Shown piece by piece: positions 54,001 to 62,199 of a DNA stretch of 64,000 nt. The notes beneath the pieces are model-generated. The model did not search any database. It was not told the origin of the DNA and saw only the letters and a list, made by a program, of their open reading frames with translations. The DNA lies in contig JAMXDE010000022.1 in assembly GCA_026770025.1 (NCBI GenBank), positions 124,001 through 188,000 of the forward strand. Direction: 5' to 3'. The position numbers and the translations under genes are program-made. Origin of the DNA: Craspedostauros australis (Eukaryota; Bacillariophyta; Bacillariophyceae; Mastogloiales; Achnanthaceae). The first letter of the stretch is position 1; the number at the start of each line of letters is the position of its first letter.

Positions 54001-56704
54001 CGCAGAGGCCCTGCTACTAAGAGCAGGCTTCGCCCCGTCCTTCGAGTACACCGCTGCTTCGACTCCTCAACAGAATGGAAGAGTTGAACGGAAGTTCGCG
54101 GTTCTCTATGGTAAGGTCAGGTCAATGCTGAACCAGGCACACCTACCGAGACAGCTGCGCGGCAAACTATGGGCAGAGGCAGCAAGGAACGCAACGCAGA
54201 TCGAGAACATCATCGAGACTAAGTCGAGAGATCCTGCGTGCCTGCTACTCAATGGACAGACCCCAACCTACGCGAAAGGATTGCGTATCTTCGGGGAGAT
54301 CGGAATGGTCTACATCGGCAGTCGCGCAATCAAAGCGAAACTGGATGACAGGTCCAAGCCAGCCATGTTCGTCGGTTACGGACAGTCTCATGCGAATGGC
54401 GTATACCGCATGATGAATCTGGCAACCACGAGAATCCTAATCACCAGAGACGTGACATGGATGAATCAGTCGTACGGGCAATTCAAAGGTGTTGAGAATG
54501 CCAACAGAACACAAATGGTGGATCTGGAAGACGACGACTTCAATGCCGGAGCAGCACTCCGCAATACGAAGGTTACTTGGGAGAATGACACGAGTATCGC
54601 AAGAGAAGCGAAGGCCGTATCATCTGATCGAAGCAGAGAGCCCGGAACCGACTACAAAGGTATCGCAGGCTATGCATCGAAGCAAGATGAACTGCTACCT
54701 GCCCAAGGAGACGATCCATCGGACGATGAAGACGACGATGAATCCGGAAGGGGCGACACACGAGTGACTCGAAGACAAGCCGCCGAAGGCAGAGAGATCG
54801 AGCAACCCCCAGCAAGACCTGTGGCAAAGATGTCAAGGATGCTACGGGGTTTGGTCCCGCACAACAATCCACCAGGATATGAATCCGACTCAGAATCAAG
54901 CAGTGGAGAGGATGAACCAGCTGAGACAGCTGAGACAATCCATGCAACCACGGGCGAACGAGACTTCCATTCGAACATATCCATGTTCAATCGAGACGTG
55001 GCGAGTCTAATGATCGACACCACAGAAGGGAGAATGAGACTGGATGAATTCATTGCAGCGAACCAACGAGTCGAGAGAGGGGATTGGAACGAGACATCCG
55101 AGCACGCATACACGGCTATGATGCTGGACCCAACCACCTTCGAGGAATGCTGGGATCATGCAGATCCAGCGAAGCGGAGGAAATGGCGGGAGGCCATCAA
55201 TAAGGAGTTCTACGACATGACGAGACGAGGAGTCTGGCAGAAGATCAAGAAGAACAAGATGCCGAGGGATCGGCGATGTGTGAAGACGAAATGGGTCTTC
55301 AAAGAGAAGAGGAATGGAGTCTTTCGCGCCAGGTTGGTTGCCTGTGGATACTCGCAGATTGCTGGAGTGGATTTTTCCGCTCATCATGCGCCCGTTATCC
55401 ACGATGCAACGTACCGAGTGATGCTGACCATGAAGATGTTGTTGAAGACAGACAGCATCATCATCGACTTCGAAACCGCCTTCCTGCACGGAGACCTCGA
55501 GGAAGAGATCTACATGCAATGCCCCAAGGGAATGGAGCATGAACCGGACGAATGCCTGCTGCTGAAGAAGACCATCTTCGGGTTGGTCCAGAGCGCAAGG
55601 CAATGGAACAAGAAGCTTGTGGACATCCTGATCAAACTTGGCTTCCGGCAGAGCAAGGTGGACCCATGCCTGCTAATTCGGAATCGGGAAGGGAATCTCG
55701 TCCTCATCGGGACGTACGTCGATGATTGCCTGTGCATCGGAAGCACCCTCGAACTGAAGCGACTGGTGAAGGACATCAAGCGCGAACGATTCGGCATCAA
55801 GGTCGAGGATGGACTCGAAGACTACTTGAGTTGCCGGATCGAATTCAACAAGAGCGAAACCAACTGCTGGGTGAACCAGCCACACATCATCAAGAACATC
55901 ACGGATACATTCAAGAGCGACGTGACGAAGCTTCAACGATACGGAACCCCAGGCACACCAGGTCAAGGGATCCAGAGGAACAGTGAAGCGCCCAAGGTCG
56001 ACAAGGATCGACACAGCAGATACCGCAGTGGAGTGGGTATGCTACTATACCTGGTGAAACACTCAAGACCAGATATCGCGAATGCAGTCCGAGAGCTTAC
56101 TAAGGTGTTGGATGGACCAACGACCACAGCATACAAGGAGATGCTGAGAGTGATGAAGTTCGTGTCGGACACGAGAGAATACGGATTGAGGATGGAACCC
56201 AAGCCGTTGAACAACAACCCATGGAAGATCGTGGTGTACACCGACAGCGAGTTCGCTGGAGACAAGGACAACCGCATCAGTGTTGGAGGACATCTGGTCC
56301 TGCTGCAAGGAGTGCCTATCATCTGGAGATCGAAGGCGCAACGCAGCGTGACACTGAGCTCGACCGAGGCCGAGTATGTCGCACTGTCAGAAGCTGGAAA
56401 GGAGATCCGCTTTTTGACTCAACTGATGGAAGACATCGGATTGAAGATGGAGAGACCTGCAGATGTGATGGTCGACAACGTGGGGGCGATCTTCATCGCC
56501 ACCAATCCATCGACATCAGCGAGAACGAGACACATCGATATACGCAACCACTTCATCAGAGAGCTGATTGCTAACAAGGAGGCGAGAGCTCGATTCGTGA
56601 AGTCGGAAGATAACATCTCCGACGGATTCACGAAGAACACTAAGAAGGAGATCTACGATCGGCACAAGGGGAGCATCATTCAGCCCAGATCAGCATTGGA
56701 CTGA
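51074..56704 (+). CDS. Gag-pol polyprotein of Copia element 2, 1876 aa, intact
   Basis: The ATG at 51074 is chosen; the frame is open 20 codons upstream without an ATG. Gag domain at about residues 1-250, then two CCHC knuckles near 271 (CRNCGAYGHKKADC) and 321 (CNYCGKAGHKIIQC). An unusual region of about 380 residues follows, containing CPICLARGAMYSWCTEC near 476. Protease DTGAS has Asp705. Then comes the pre-integrase HHCC region (LGHV...CEDC). The integrase has Asp near 907, Asp in RCDNAGEN and Glu in GRVERK. The reverse transcriptase has YVDD at 1548-1551. RNase H has YTDSEF near 1723, SSTEAEY and VDN. All catalytic residues I can check are present. The single frame without a frameshift is a common Copia arrangement. 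The stop lies 38 bp before the 3' LTR. Confidence 0.96.
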   Translation: MSTYETKSDKIVYFDGKKENWKFWHAKFLCRANRRGYRDMLLKPYSDVKVTAPSAAAESLVATIKPDPGAKLKAGTKSGTKPSAADLAEYKAAMARFAFEELTMAMNHDSKEGKIAFEAVWGCEGMLNGGGDPHAAWVALGRIYEQRTAPMKAKLLAELNAMRLKKGENPDLFLTDMEVLRNRLIDQEVIIDAEQFNMLVLNALCREYEMDVKLLELKFHGKEREMTVGDIREAVSLTYDRHHLKHGYKRAGNSSNEELALFGAGQFKGNCRNCGAYGHKKADCRAPAKGGNNKKGGGSKKKGYNADAKSGSKKGGFDGKCNYCGKAGHKIIQCFKLKAAMKEAESANMAMDGDDAMDDMALVIADGAFVEIDDLDEIELEDGLEEDLFEIMESFPSTVRAESPINEGIRDLMNDDLLESDESIGVTEVAMPGVDVNNAPPAQEEEATGTRMSSAIDYFLRDEIDRVCERSRMDAWCPICLARGAMYSWCTECTEFNVFKIRAPWAFRKIPTTTEPERIRRRAILSRFDSVEDAVRVSLSNVLEAVQVRINGAILCYDVRRESIRERAYCLGTRELYYMLTQIGFDGAYDISLKIVVINELLEEKGLPLLPKHLILRMSRLCTQRVSWMRGWDDTEVRDGLECPELPKVRPMAGSPEYKFELMEHFEQARFGHEMAMVIEDHDSSESNRELVASDQHEANTWLGDTGASCHLTNNDEGMTNVRLSNFSVKVGSGKFLRATKVGDLRMRVMQKDGKSAIIILKGVRYVPKLWVNLLSIGKALHNGFNISNKGVIIALDKNGQRIQFDRIMATHSGFVLGVNMIPAPKSEEMANIGLDTKKPKDVNKLHKMLGHVDSYTISRTARQYGWNVTGTLNPCEDCAIGKAKQKRLTKTLQLRAKKVGERLFMDTSSVQATSFGHGKYWLLVIDDYSDYCWSYFVKEKSEVGPKLLSLLKWLSGNQQVTVKNVRCDNAGENYSAEALLLRAGFAPSFEYTAASTPQQNGRVERKFAVLYGKVRSMLNQAHLPRQLRGKLWAEAARNATQIENIIETKSRDPACLLLNGQTPTYAKGLRIFGEIGMVYIGSRAIKAKLDDRSKPAMFVGYGQSHANGVYRMMNLATTRILITRDVTWMNQSYGQFKGVENANRTQMVDLEDDDFNAGAALRNTKVTWENDTSIAREAKAVSSDRSREPGTDYKGIAGYASKQDELLPAQGDDPSDDEDDDESGRGDTRVTRRQAAEGREIEQPPARPVAKMSRMLRGLVPHNNPPGYESDSESSSGEDEPAETAETIHATTGERDFHSNISMFNRDVASLMIDTTEGRMRLDEFIAANQRVERGDWNETSEHAYTAMMLDPTTFEECWDHADPAKRRKWREAINKEFYDMTRRGVWQKIKKNKMPRDRRCVKTKWVFKEKRNGVFRARLVACGYSQIAGVDFSAHHAPVIHDATYRVMLTMKMLLKTDSIIIDFETAFLHGDLEEEIYMQCPKGMEHEPDECLLLKKTIFGLVQSARQWNKKLVDILIKLGFRQSKVDPCLLIRNREGNLVLIGTYVDDCLCIGSTLELKRLVKDIKRERFGIKVEDGLEDYLSCRIEFNKSETNCWVNQPHIIKNITDTFKSDVTKLQRYGTPGTPGQGIQRNSEAPKVDKDRHSRYRSGVGMLLYLVKHSRPDIANAVRELTKVLDGPTTTAYKEMLRVMKFVSDTREYGLRMEPKPLNNNPWKIVVYTDSEFAGDKDNRISVGGHLVLLQGVPIIWRSKAQRSVTLSSTEAEYVALSEAGKEIRFLTQLMEDIGLKMERPADVMVDNVGAIFIATNPSTSARTRHIDIRNHFIRELIANKEARARFVKSEDNISDGFTKNTKKEIYDRHKGSIIQPRSALD

Positions 56705-56742
56705 ACATGGTGGATGATATGGTTGGAGCGGCAATGGAAGGG

Positions 56743-57558
56743 TGTCAGGAATCGGGTGTTCTGAAACACCATATTGCCGCACCTCCCAAGAGTAAGGAGC
56801 CGAACGTGGGGATATTCTACATTACCGCAACTCCCACGTTTGATCATTGTGACACAGAAAAATGTGAGCTGCACGTAACTCGCGGTGGAGAACGCCACGT
56901 GCCGAATACGAACCATGCCTGACGTTCATGACTCCAATGCAGGAATGCGAATCACACGTGTATGTCGCAGGGGGCGGGGATGTTGGAATCGTGACCAACA
57001 TCACGATACGAGCAACTACGGCCCCCACGTCGCAACCAATGAGATAAGAGTACTGGGAACGAACCTGGGAACGAACCTGGGAACGAACCTGGTATGAGGA
57101 ACATCCAGGAAGCCGGTGAAGTGATCGGCGAAGAAACAATCAGAAACGATCGGAGTCGACCAGTGTTGATCGGAGATGATCGGAGATGTCTGATGATCAA
57201 GGAGCTGAGCGAGCTCCCAACCAAGGCGTTCCCGCAACGGATGAGAGATCGTGATCTGATCGAATGAGCCGATCTGTGTCATGCCTACGACTCGGTGATG
57301 TCTAAGGCATCGAAACTATTGGCGGAGGACAACGTGCTAATGTGCACGAATATGGGGTACTCGGTGGTGCATGCATGTCCATGATGAATTTGCGATGAAT
57401 GCAAGATGGATGTCTGCTAGACCAACAGGGGGACCCATGGCAATCTCAGGAGGAGATTGGACTTTGCAATCGAGAGCAATGAAGAGCTCACAGTTCAGAG
57501 AAGTAGATTCTAACAAACGATTAGTTCTCTACTATCACACCACCCCGGATTTCCAACA
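56743..57558 (+). repeat. 3' LTR of Copia element 2 (816 bp)
   Basis: Same length and ends as the 5' copy. The five differences seen are A/G, A/G, A/G, T/C and T/A (5' versus 3'). Confidence 0.96.
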
Positions 57559-57939
57559 GCTGTTACTGCTGCTACTGCTAGAACCGGATCCCGAGCCTGA
57601 TCCTGATCCAGAGCCAGATCCAAAGACGTTGCCGTTTCCTGTTGGGATGGACGCTCCTGCGAATGTGAGGAGGAAGTCGTTGCAGTCCAGGAGAACTCTG
57701 TCGATTTGGTAGTCGACGAAGGCTTGAGCATTGGCTCTGGTGAATGGTGTTGGGTTGGTTTGTTGGAGAGCCCTTTCTTGGTGATTGCCATCGATGGGAT
57801 CAACAGGATCGATGGGATCGATAGGATCACGGTGATTGACCGTGATGGCTTGGGCCTTGGAGCTGAATGCGGTGAGAAGCACAGTGAGCAAGAGGGTTGC
57901 TGTCATGGCTTTGTTGTTGGTGATGTTGATGAAAGACAT
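57559..57939 (-). pseudogene. 5' half of the secreted-protein gene split by Copia element 2
   Basis: ATG at 57939. Residues 1-31 are a signal peptide with a short polar start and an MTATLLLTVLLTAFSSKAQA core. A DPIDPID repeat follows, then a conserved-looking segment with LDCNDF, and a Gly-Ser and poly-Ser tract that reaches the insertion point. The frame stays open into the LTR and stops there (57535). The sense strand reads into the 3' half at 50179 in the same frame. The insertion landed in the Ser/Asn linker between the two halves. Confidence 0.82.
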
Positions 57940-59137
57940 GTTGGTGTTCGTGATTGTGATTGTGATTGTGGTTGTGGTTGTGGTTGGTTTGGTTGTATGT
58001 CCTCGTGTTGGTTTGGTTTGGTTTGGTTTAGTTTTGATTAGATCGGCTGATCGTTTTTATGATCAGATCTGGAGTAACATCCATCAAGATCGATGGTGTT
58101 GATGGTGTTGATGGTGTTGATAGATTGATGGCGAGAAAGCATGGGCAACCAGTGGTTGGTACAATGGGTTGGGTGCATGATCGTGTGCATGTAGGTATAG
58201 TCATTCTCGTGCCTGTGCTCCTGGTCATACGATCCATGCTGCACTTGTACGATCTACTCTACGTGGATGGAGTACTGTATCCTGCGGTGATACGGGAGCC
58301 TCCTATGATGATGATGTGTGATGGTGTGTGGTGTGTGGTATGTGAGTACTCCACTCTGGTACATTCCTCTGCACTCTGCCCGTGTAGGTCGATGCCAAGT
58401 ATTGACATGGCTCTGTCCATGTCTACATCTACCCATGGCTCTCTCTCTCTCTCTCGTGGATGGCACAAGGTGCTGAAGACATAGTCATCATACCCTCCAG
58501 AGAGTCATCATACCATGCAATACTCCGTTGCATGCTGCGAGTTCTCAGTTCTCTCTCTGTGTTGGTACACATCGACATTGCTCCTTGTACCCCACCCAAG
58601 TCGGACATATCTCGGCTTCGTCGATGTCAGATGCGAGAAGCGGGGAGAAGGGAGGAGAAAAGGGAGGAGAAAGAGGAAGATGAGAAGGAGGAAGGGGAGA
58701 AAGAAGTGCTCGTGAGATTAGATTTAGATTAGATTGGACTTGGAAGAGATTTGGACGAGACTTAGAGAAGAGGAGAGCAAAGTCCCTCTCTGTGGCATGA
58801 CGAAGCAACACATTGCGCCCCGATGGATGCACAGCGTTGCCGATGAAAGCTTGTACGCCGTCATGGTGGCACATCCTTTGCTTTGATGCTTGCTTTGATG
58901 CTTTCTTTGGTGTTTGCTTTCGTCTTGCTTCCTCTCTTTGGGAAAGCCATTGTGTATCAAATCTCCGATTAGAGTCACCTCATCCGAAAGGAAGACGACA
59001 ATACTCGTGGTTCGTATCACAGGTTGGATGAAAGTTGTGCAAAGGTCACAAACGAACCATTGACCATCGATATTTCTGGATGTGAAGAGTGGAGGTGTTT
59101 TCTCATACTCCACGTGTACGAGTTGCTCGTATGTAGC
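57940..59137. other. Intergenic with several simple repeats
   Basis: Promoter side of the split secreted-protein gene. It contains TGTGATTG/TGGTTG repeats (about 57951-58030), a GTGTTGATG run (about 58094-58122), a CT run (about 58440-58456) and an AG-rich tract (about 58630-58710). No supported gene. Confidence 0.5.
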
Positions 59138-59160
59138 ATACTATCCCTTCATGACCCAGG
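59138..59160 (+). repeat. Left terminal inverted repeat of the piggyBac-type element
   Basis: ATACTATCCCTTCATGACCC then AGG, an exact inverse of the right repeat. Confidence 0.9.
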
Positions 59161-59522
59161 GCCTATAGTGAATCCAAATAGCAAAAAATTTCACGGATTC
59201 TCCATTTTGACGTCGACGTTTACGTGTAACATATCATTTTCTTCATACCTGAAGAAAGCTTGAGAGATGGGCGATCCAGCCATGTGTCGCTTTCGATGGG
59301 GTTGTTAGGATGCTTGTGTCGCAATCAGAGCCTGAACTACTCGTGAATCGTTTTTTCGCCAGCGGGACTGTCGCAAAAATAAATCGGCGAGCCCGTCCCT
59401 CCCAATTTCGGTCTCTCCATCCCATTTTTGTCGTCACATCTCCCCTTCCCATCACATCACAAAATCAAAAGATCACAACATCACATCATCACATCATCAC
59501 ATCACCACACTGATCATCCATC

Positions 59523-62027
59523 ATGGTCAAGTTCACCCGTGCCAAGCGCAAGGAGCCACCTTCCACACCAACCAGCAGCCAGCCGTCCTTCTTCGCAGAG
59601 CCTGATCTCCCCTACACCAGCTCTCGTCCGCATGTGGTTTTCCTCAATGATTCTCCAAAGTTGAATCGGTCTCCTCCATGCAAATGGCTGCCTCTGGATT
59701 CAACCACCCTCAGGGGCCTCGACGACAACCCGCCAACAACCAATCATTCATCAACCACCATGCACACCAATGGCAAGAGCAGCAACATCGTTCCACCTGC
59801 GGTGGATGGCAAAATTGATGCCAGCATCATCATTCCACCTTCAGTGGATCGCAAAATTGATGCCGGCATCGTCATACTACCTGCAGTGGATGGAACGAGC
59901 ATCGTCAGCAATCCGTCTGGCATTGCTGGGCACATGGCCACACGCATGTCAACGCGTATGGCCACGCAGATGGACACAGCATCCAATCAGAGCAACACTG
60001 CATGCATCAAAACTGATGCCAGCCCATCAAATGAAACCATCACAGCTGACTTTGCAATCACAGCTGACCCATCTGAAGGATGCATTGGGAACCAGGAAAG
60101 CACCGGCACCCGTGCAACAGTTGATGGCAGTCAGTACACCATCAACATCAACAGCAACCATCGAAGCAACTACACACCACTCCCTGTGGGCAATCACAAG
60201 CCCATGTTCCGTGGAATACCAAATGTTGCCACAACAATCGATAGCATCTTGGAAATCTTCTTCCCTGAGACTCTTGTGGAGAGCATCCAGCTTCACACCA
60301 ACAATCATATTCGAAACAGTCGATCCAATGCTGAACCGGTGACAGTATGTGAACTGTACATATTCCTTGCAATGTACTTCTACATGGGCTTCTTCGGCGC
60401 CCTTGCAAAGAGAGACTACTGGAGAGCTGCTTCCATTTCCATTCCTTCTCACGAGTTCATGACATACATGTCAAGAGCACGATACCAAGTCATTTGGAAT
60501 CACATCCATCTCACTGCAATGGCTGAACACTCGGATGGCCAGTCAGATTCTTCAATTGACAGCAGCAATACATCTGCAGACGATATGGATGATGATGTCT
60601 CTCCAACAGATCAGAGCCGCGGTACCAGATCATCATCGCAGACGGTCGCAGCTTCTGGAACGTCAGCTGATGCCTCAACATCCTCGTCAACGCTATCTGA
60701 CCTCTCTGACGATGTTGCCCCACATGGGTCTGGGAGCAGGGCAGCCTGCAAACCTGCACCACCACCACCTTCAATGCCCCCTGTGATCATTTCCGATCGC
60801 TCATGGTATGCCAAGGTCCAACTACTGCTGGACCATACCAACCGGGTCTCTCAGAAGGTGTGCGCAAAGCCAGGGTTTGCCTGCTCCATCGATGAGATGA
60901 TGGTACGCTTCAAAGGCCAATCGAGCCAAACCCATCGCATGAAGCAAAAGCCCATCAAAGAAGGATACAAGTTCTTTGCGCTGTGCTGCTCTGCATCTGG
61001 GTTCATGTACCATATCCTTCCTGCTGGAAGACTGGATAAGACAACGAAGATCAACAACACAGTGCAAGAGTTGATGGCTGTTCTTGATCCAAATTTGGGG
61101 CACGTCGTGGCGATGGATAATCTTTTCACAACAAAGACTGTGATTGAGAACTCCAGGAGAATGGGGCTGGGAATCGTTGGCACTGTTTGGAATCGTCGTG
61201 GCTTCCCTCCCAAGGAGCTGAAAGATATTGAGGATGGACGCTTCAATTCGCTGTATCTGTGGACACAATCTGATGATCACGTCATCACAAGATGGGTTGA
61301 CAACAATGTTGTCTTGATGGTCAGCACCATCCACTACGGAAATGAGACAGTGCAGAAGGATCGCCACAAGCCAAGGGAGACCCAGACGAACAAGTCTCAC
61401 CACAAACAAGTGTGGGGGAGCAATTGGAACGCGAGGATTCACATACCGAAGATGATTGACGACTACAACCACTGGATGGGAGGCGTGGACAAGTGCAATC
61501 AGTTCATCGCCTACTACAGACCGAATCTCCGATGCCGACGAGTGTGGATGCCCCTGATGTTTCACCTGCTGGACATCCTGAGGGTGAATGCCTGGATCGC
61601 CCACAACATGCTGGTCGAAAAGGAGCATCAATTGGAGCACAAGGCATTTGGTTTGCAGATGATTGAACGGCTTGTTGCGAAAGGTGTCATGTATGAATCG
61701 AGGTCAACAAGGGCAAGGGCACGGGCAAGGGCAACCACACCATCAAGGCCAGTGCCAAGATCGATCCAAACAGCATCCAGAATGAGCAGAAAGTCACCAA
61801 CGCTGAGTTTGAAGAGACTGACAGGAGAGTATTGCAACCACAAGGAGCTCATCGTGAGAGAAGGGTGCCAGCGGACCTGCACATACTGTGCGTTCTTGAA
61901 GGCGAAAGCAAAGAAAGACGGAAAGGCAGGGGTGAAACCGAAAAGAGTGAGAAGGATGTGCAACATCTGTGATGTCTACATCTGCAAGCAACACTGGGCT
62001 ACATACCATGGTCAGGATCAGGGCTGA
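59523..62027 (+). CDS. piggyBac-type transposase (DDE_Tnp_1_7) with N-terminal low-complexity region and C-terminal Cys-rich finger, 834 aa
   Basis: ATG at 59523 in a good context, TGA at 62025-62027. Residues 1-230 are Ser/Thr/Pro-rich with a repeated PAVDGKIDAS-like unit. The transposase core begins near residue 235 (FRGIPN...IDSILEIFFPE). The three catalytic Asp are in SIDEMM (Asp457), AMDNLF (Asp532) and GGVDKCNQ (Asp656). A Ser-rich insertion (about 340-420) splits the early part of the catalytic region. After a basic RARARARA stretch, the C-terminus has a Cys/His module (CNH...C...CTYCAF...CNICDVYICKQHW) like the cross-brace finger of piggyBac proteins that binds the terminal repeats. 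The frame is intact and the element has both ends, so it may be mobile; domestication is less likely because the repeats are perfect. Confidence 0.92.
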   Translation: MVKFTRAKRKEPPSTPTSSQPSFFAEPDLPYTSSRPHVVFLNDSPKLNRSPPCKWLPLDSTTLRGLDDNPPTTNHSSTTMHTNGKSSNIVPPAVDGKIDASIIIPPSVDRKIDAGIVILPAVDGTSIVSNPSGIAGHMATRMSTRMATQMDTASNQSNTACIKTDASPSNETITADFAITADPSEGCIGNQESTGTRATVDGSQYTININSNHRSNYTPLPVGNHKPMFRGIPNVATTIDSILEIFFPETLVESIQLHTNNHIRNSRSNAEPVTVCELYIFLAMYFYMGFFGALAKRDYWRAASISIPSHEFMTYMSRARYQVIWNHIHLTAMAEHSDGQSDSSIDSSNTSADDMDDDVSPTDQSRGTRSSSQTVAASGTSADASTSSSTLSDLSDDVAPHGSGSRAACKPAPPPPSMPPVIISDRSWYAKVQLLLDHTNRVSQKVCAKPGFACSIDEMMVRFKGQSSQTHRMKQKPIKEGYKFFALCCSASGFMYHILPAGRLDKTTKINNTVQELMAVLDPNLGHVVAMDNLFTTKTVIENSRRMGLGIVGTVWNRRGFPPKELKDIEDGRFNSLYLWTQSDDHVITRWVDNNVVLMVSTIHYGNETVQKDRHKPRETQTNKSHHKQVWGSNWNARIHIPKMIDDYNHWMGGVDKCNQFIAYYRPNLRCRRVWMPLMFHLLDILRVNAWIAHNMLVEKEHQLEHKAFGLQMIERLVAKGVMYESRSTRARARARATTPSRPVPRSIQTASRMSRKSPTLSLKRLTGEYCNHKELIVREGCQRTCTYCAFLKAKAKKDGKAGVKPKRVRRMCNICDVYICKQHWATYHGQDQG

Positions 62028-62176
62028 CGAATTTTTTTACTAGTAAAACCATGTGAATAAGAAGAATGGTTCCGAACTAGATTAAAAAAGAAAGCTTTCT
62101 GTCGTAGCTCCTGGTAGGGAAACCTCGTTCAAAATTTAACACGGGCCGAAAAAAAGGATATAATGAATGCATTGGG

Positions 62177-62199
62177 CCTGGGTCATGAAGGGATAGTAT
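62177..62199 (-). repeat. Right terminal inverted repeat of the piggyBac-type element
   Basis: Reverse complement of 59138-59160 over all 23 bases. Confidence 0.9.

Larger units (their letters stand above)
50180..57558 (+). mobile_element. Copia-type LTR retrotransposon, element 2, apparently intact (7.38 kb)
   Basis: TG...CA ends, two 816-bp LTRs differing at five positions that I can see, one unbroken gag-pol frame and a target duplication. This is the expected state of a recent, possibly mobile insertion. It lies in opposite orientation within a minus-strand host gene. A purine-rich GCGGCAATGGAAGGG precedes the 3' LTR as a likely polypurine tract. I could not identify the primer-binding site. 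Confidence 0.96.
50174..57564. repeat. 6-bp target duplication GCTGTT flanking Copia element 2
   Basis: GCTGTT at 50174-50179 and 57559-57564. Copia elements usually duplicate 5 bp; six match here, and the sixth may be chance because the site is a GCTGTT-type repeat. Confidence 0.8.
59138..62199 (+). mobile_element. piggyBac-type DNA transposon, 3.06 kb, with perfect 23-bp terminal inverted repeats
   Basis: The 23 bp at 59138-59160 are the exact reverse complement of 62177-62199. Inside, the match goes on with one mismatch and then two more bases. A single intact transposase gene fills the interior. I found no TTAA duplication at either end, which is unusual for piggyBac. If the true element starts at the CCC inside the repeat (59145), the flanks are ACTAT and ATAGT, again not TTAA. 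Confidence 0.85.
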
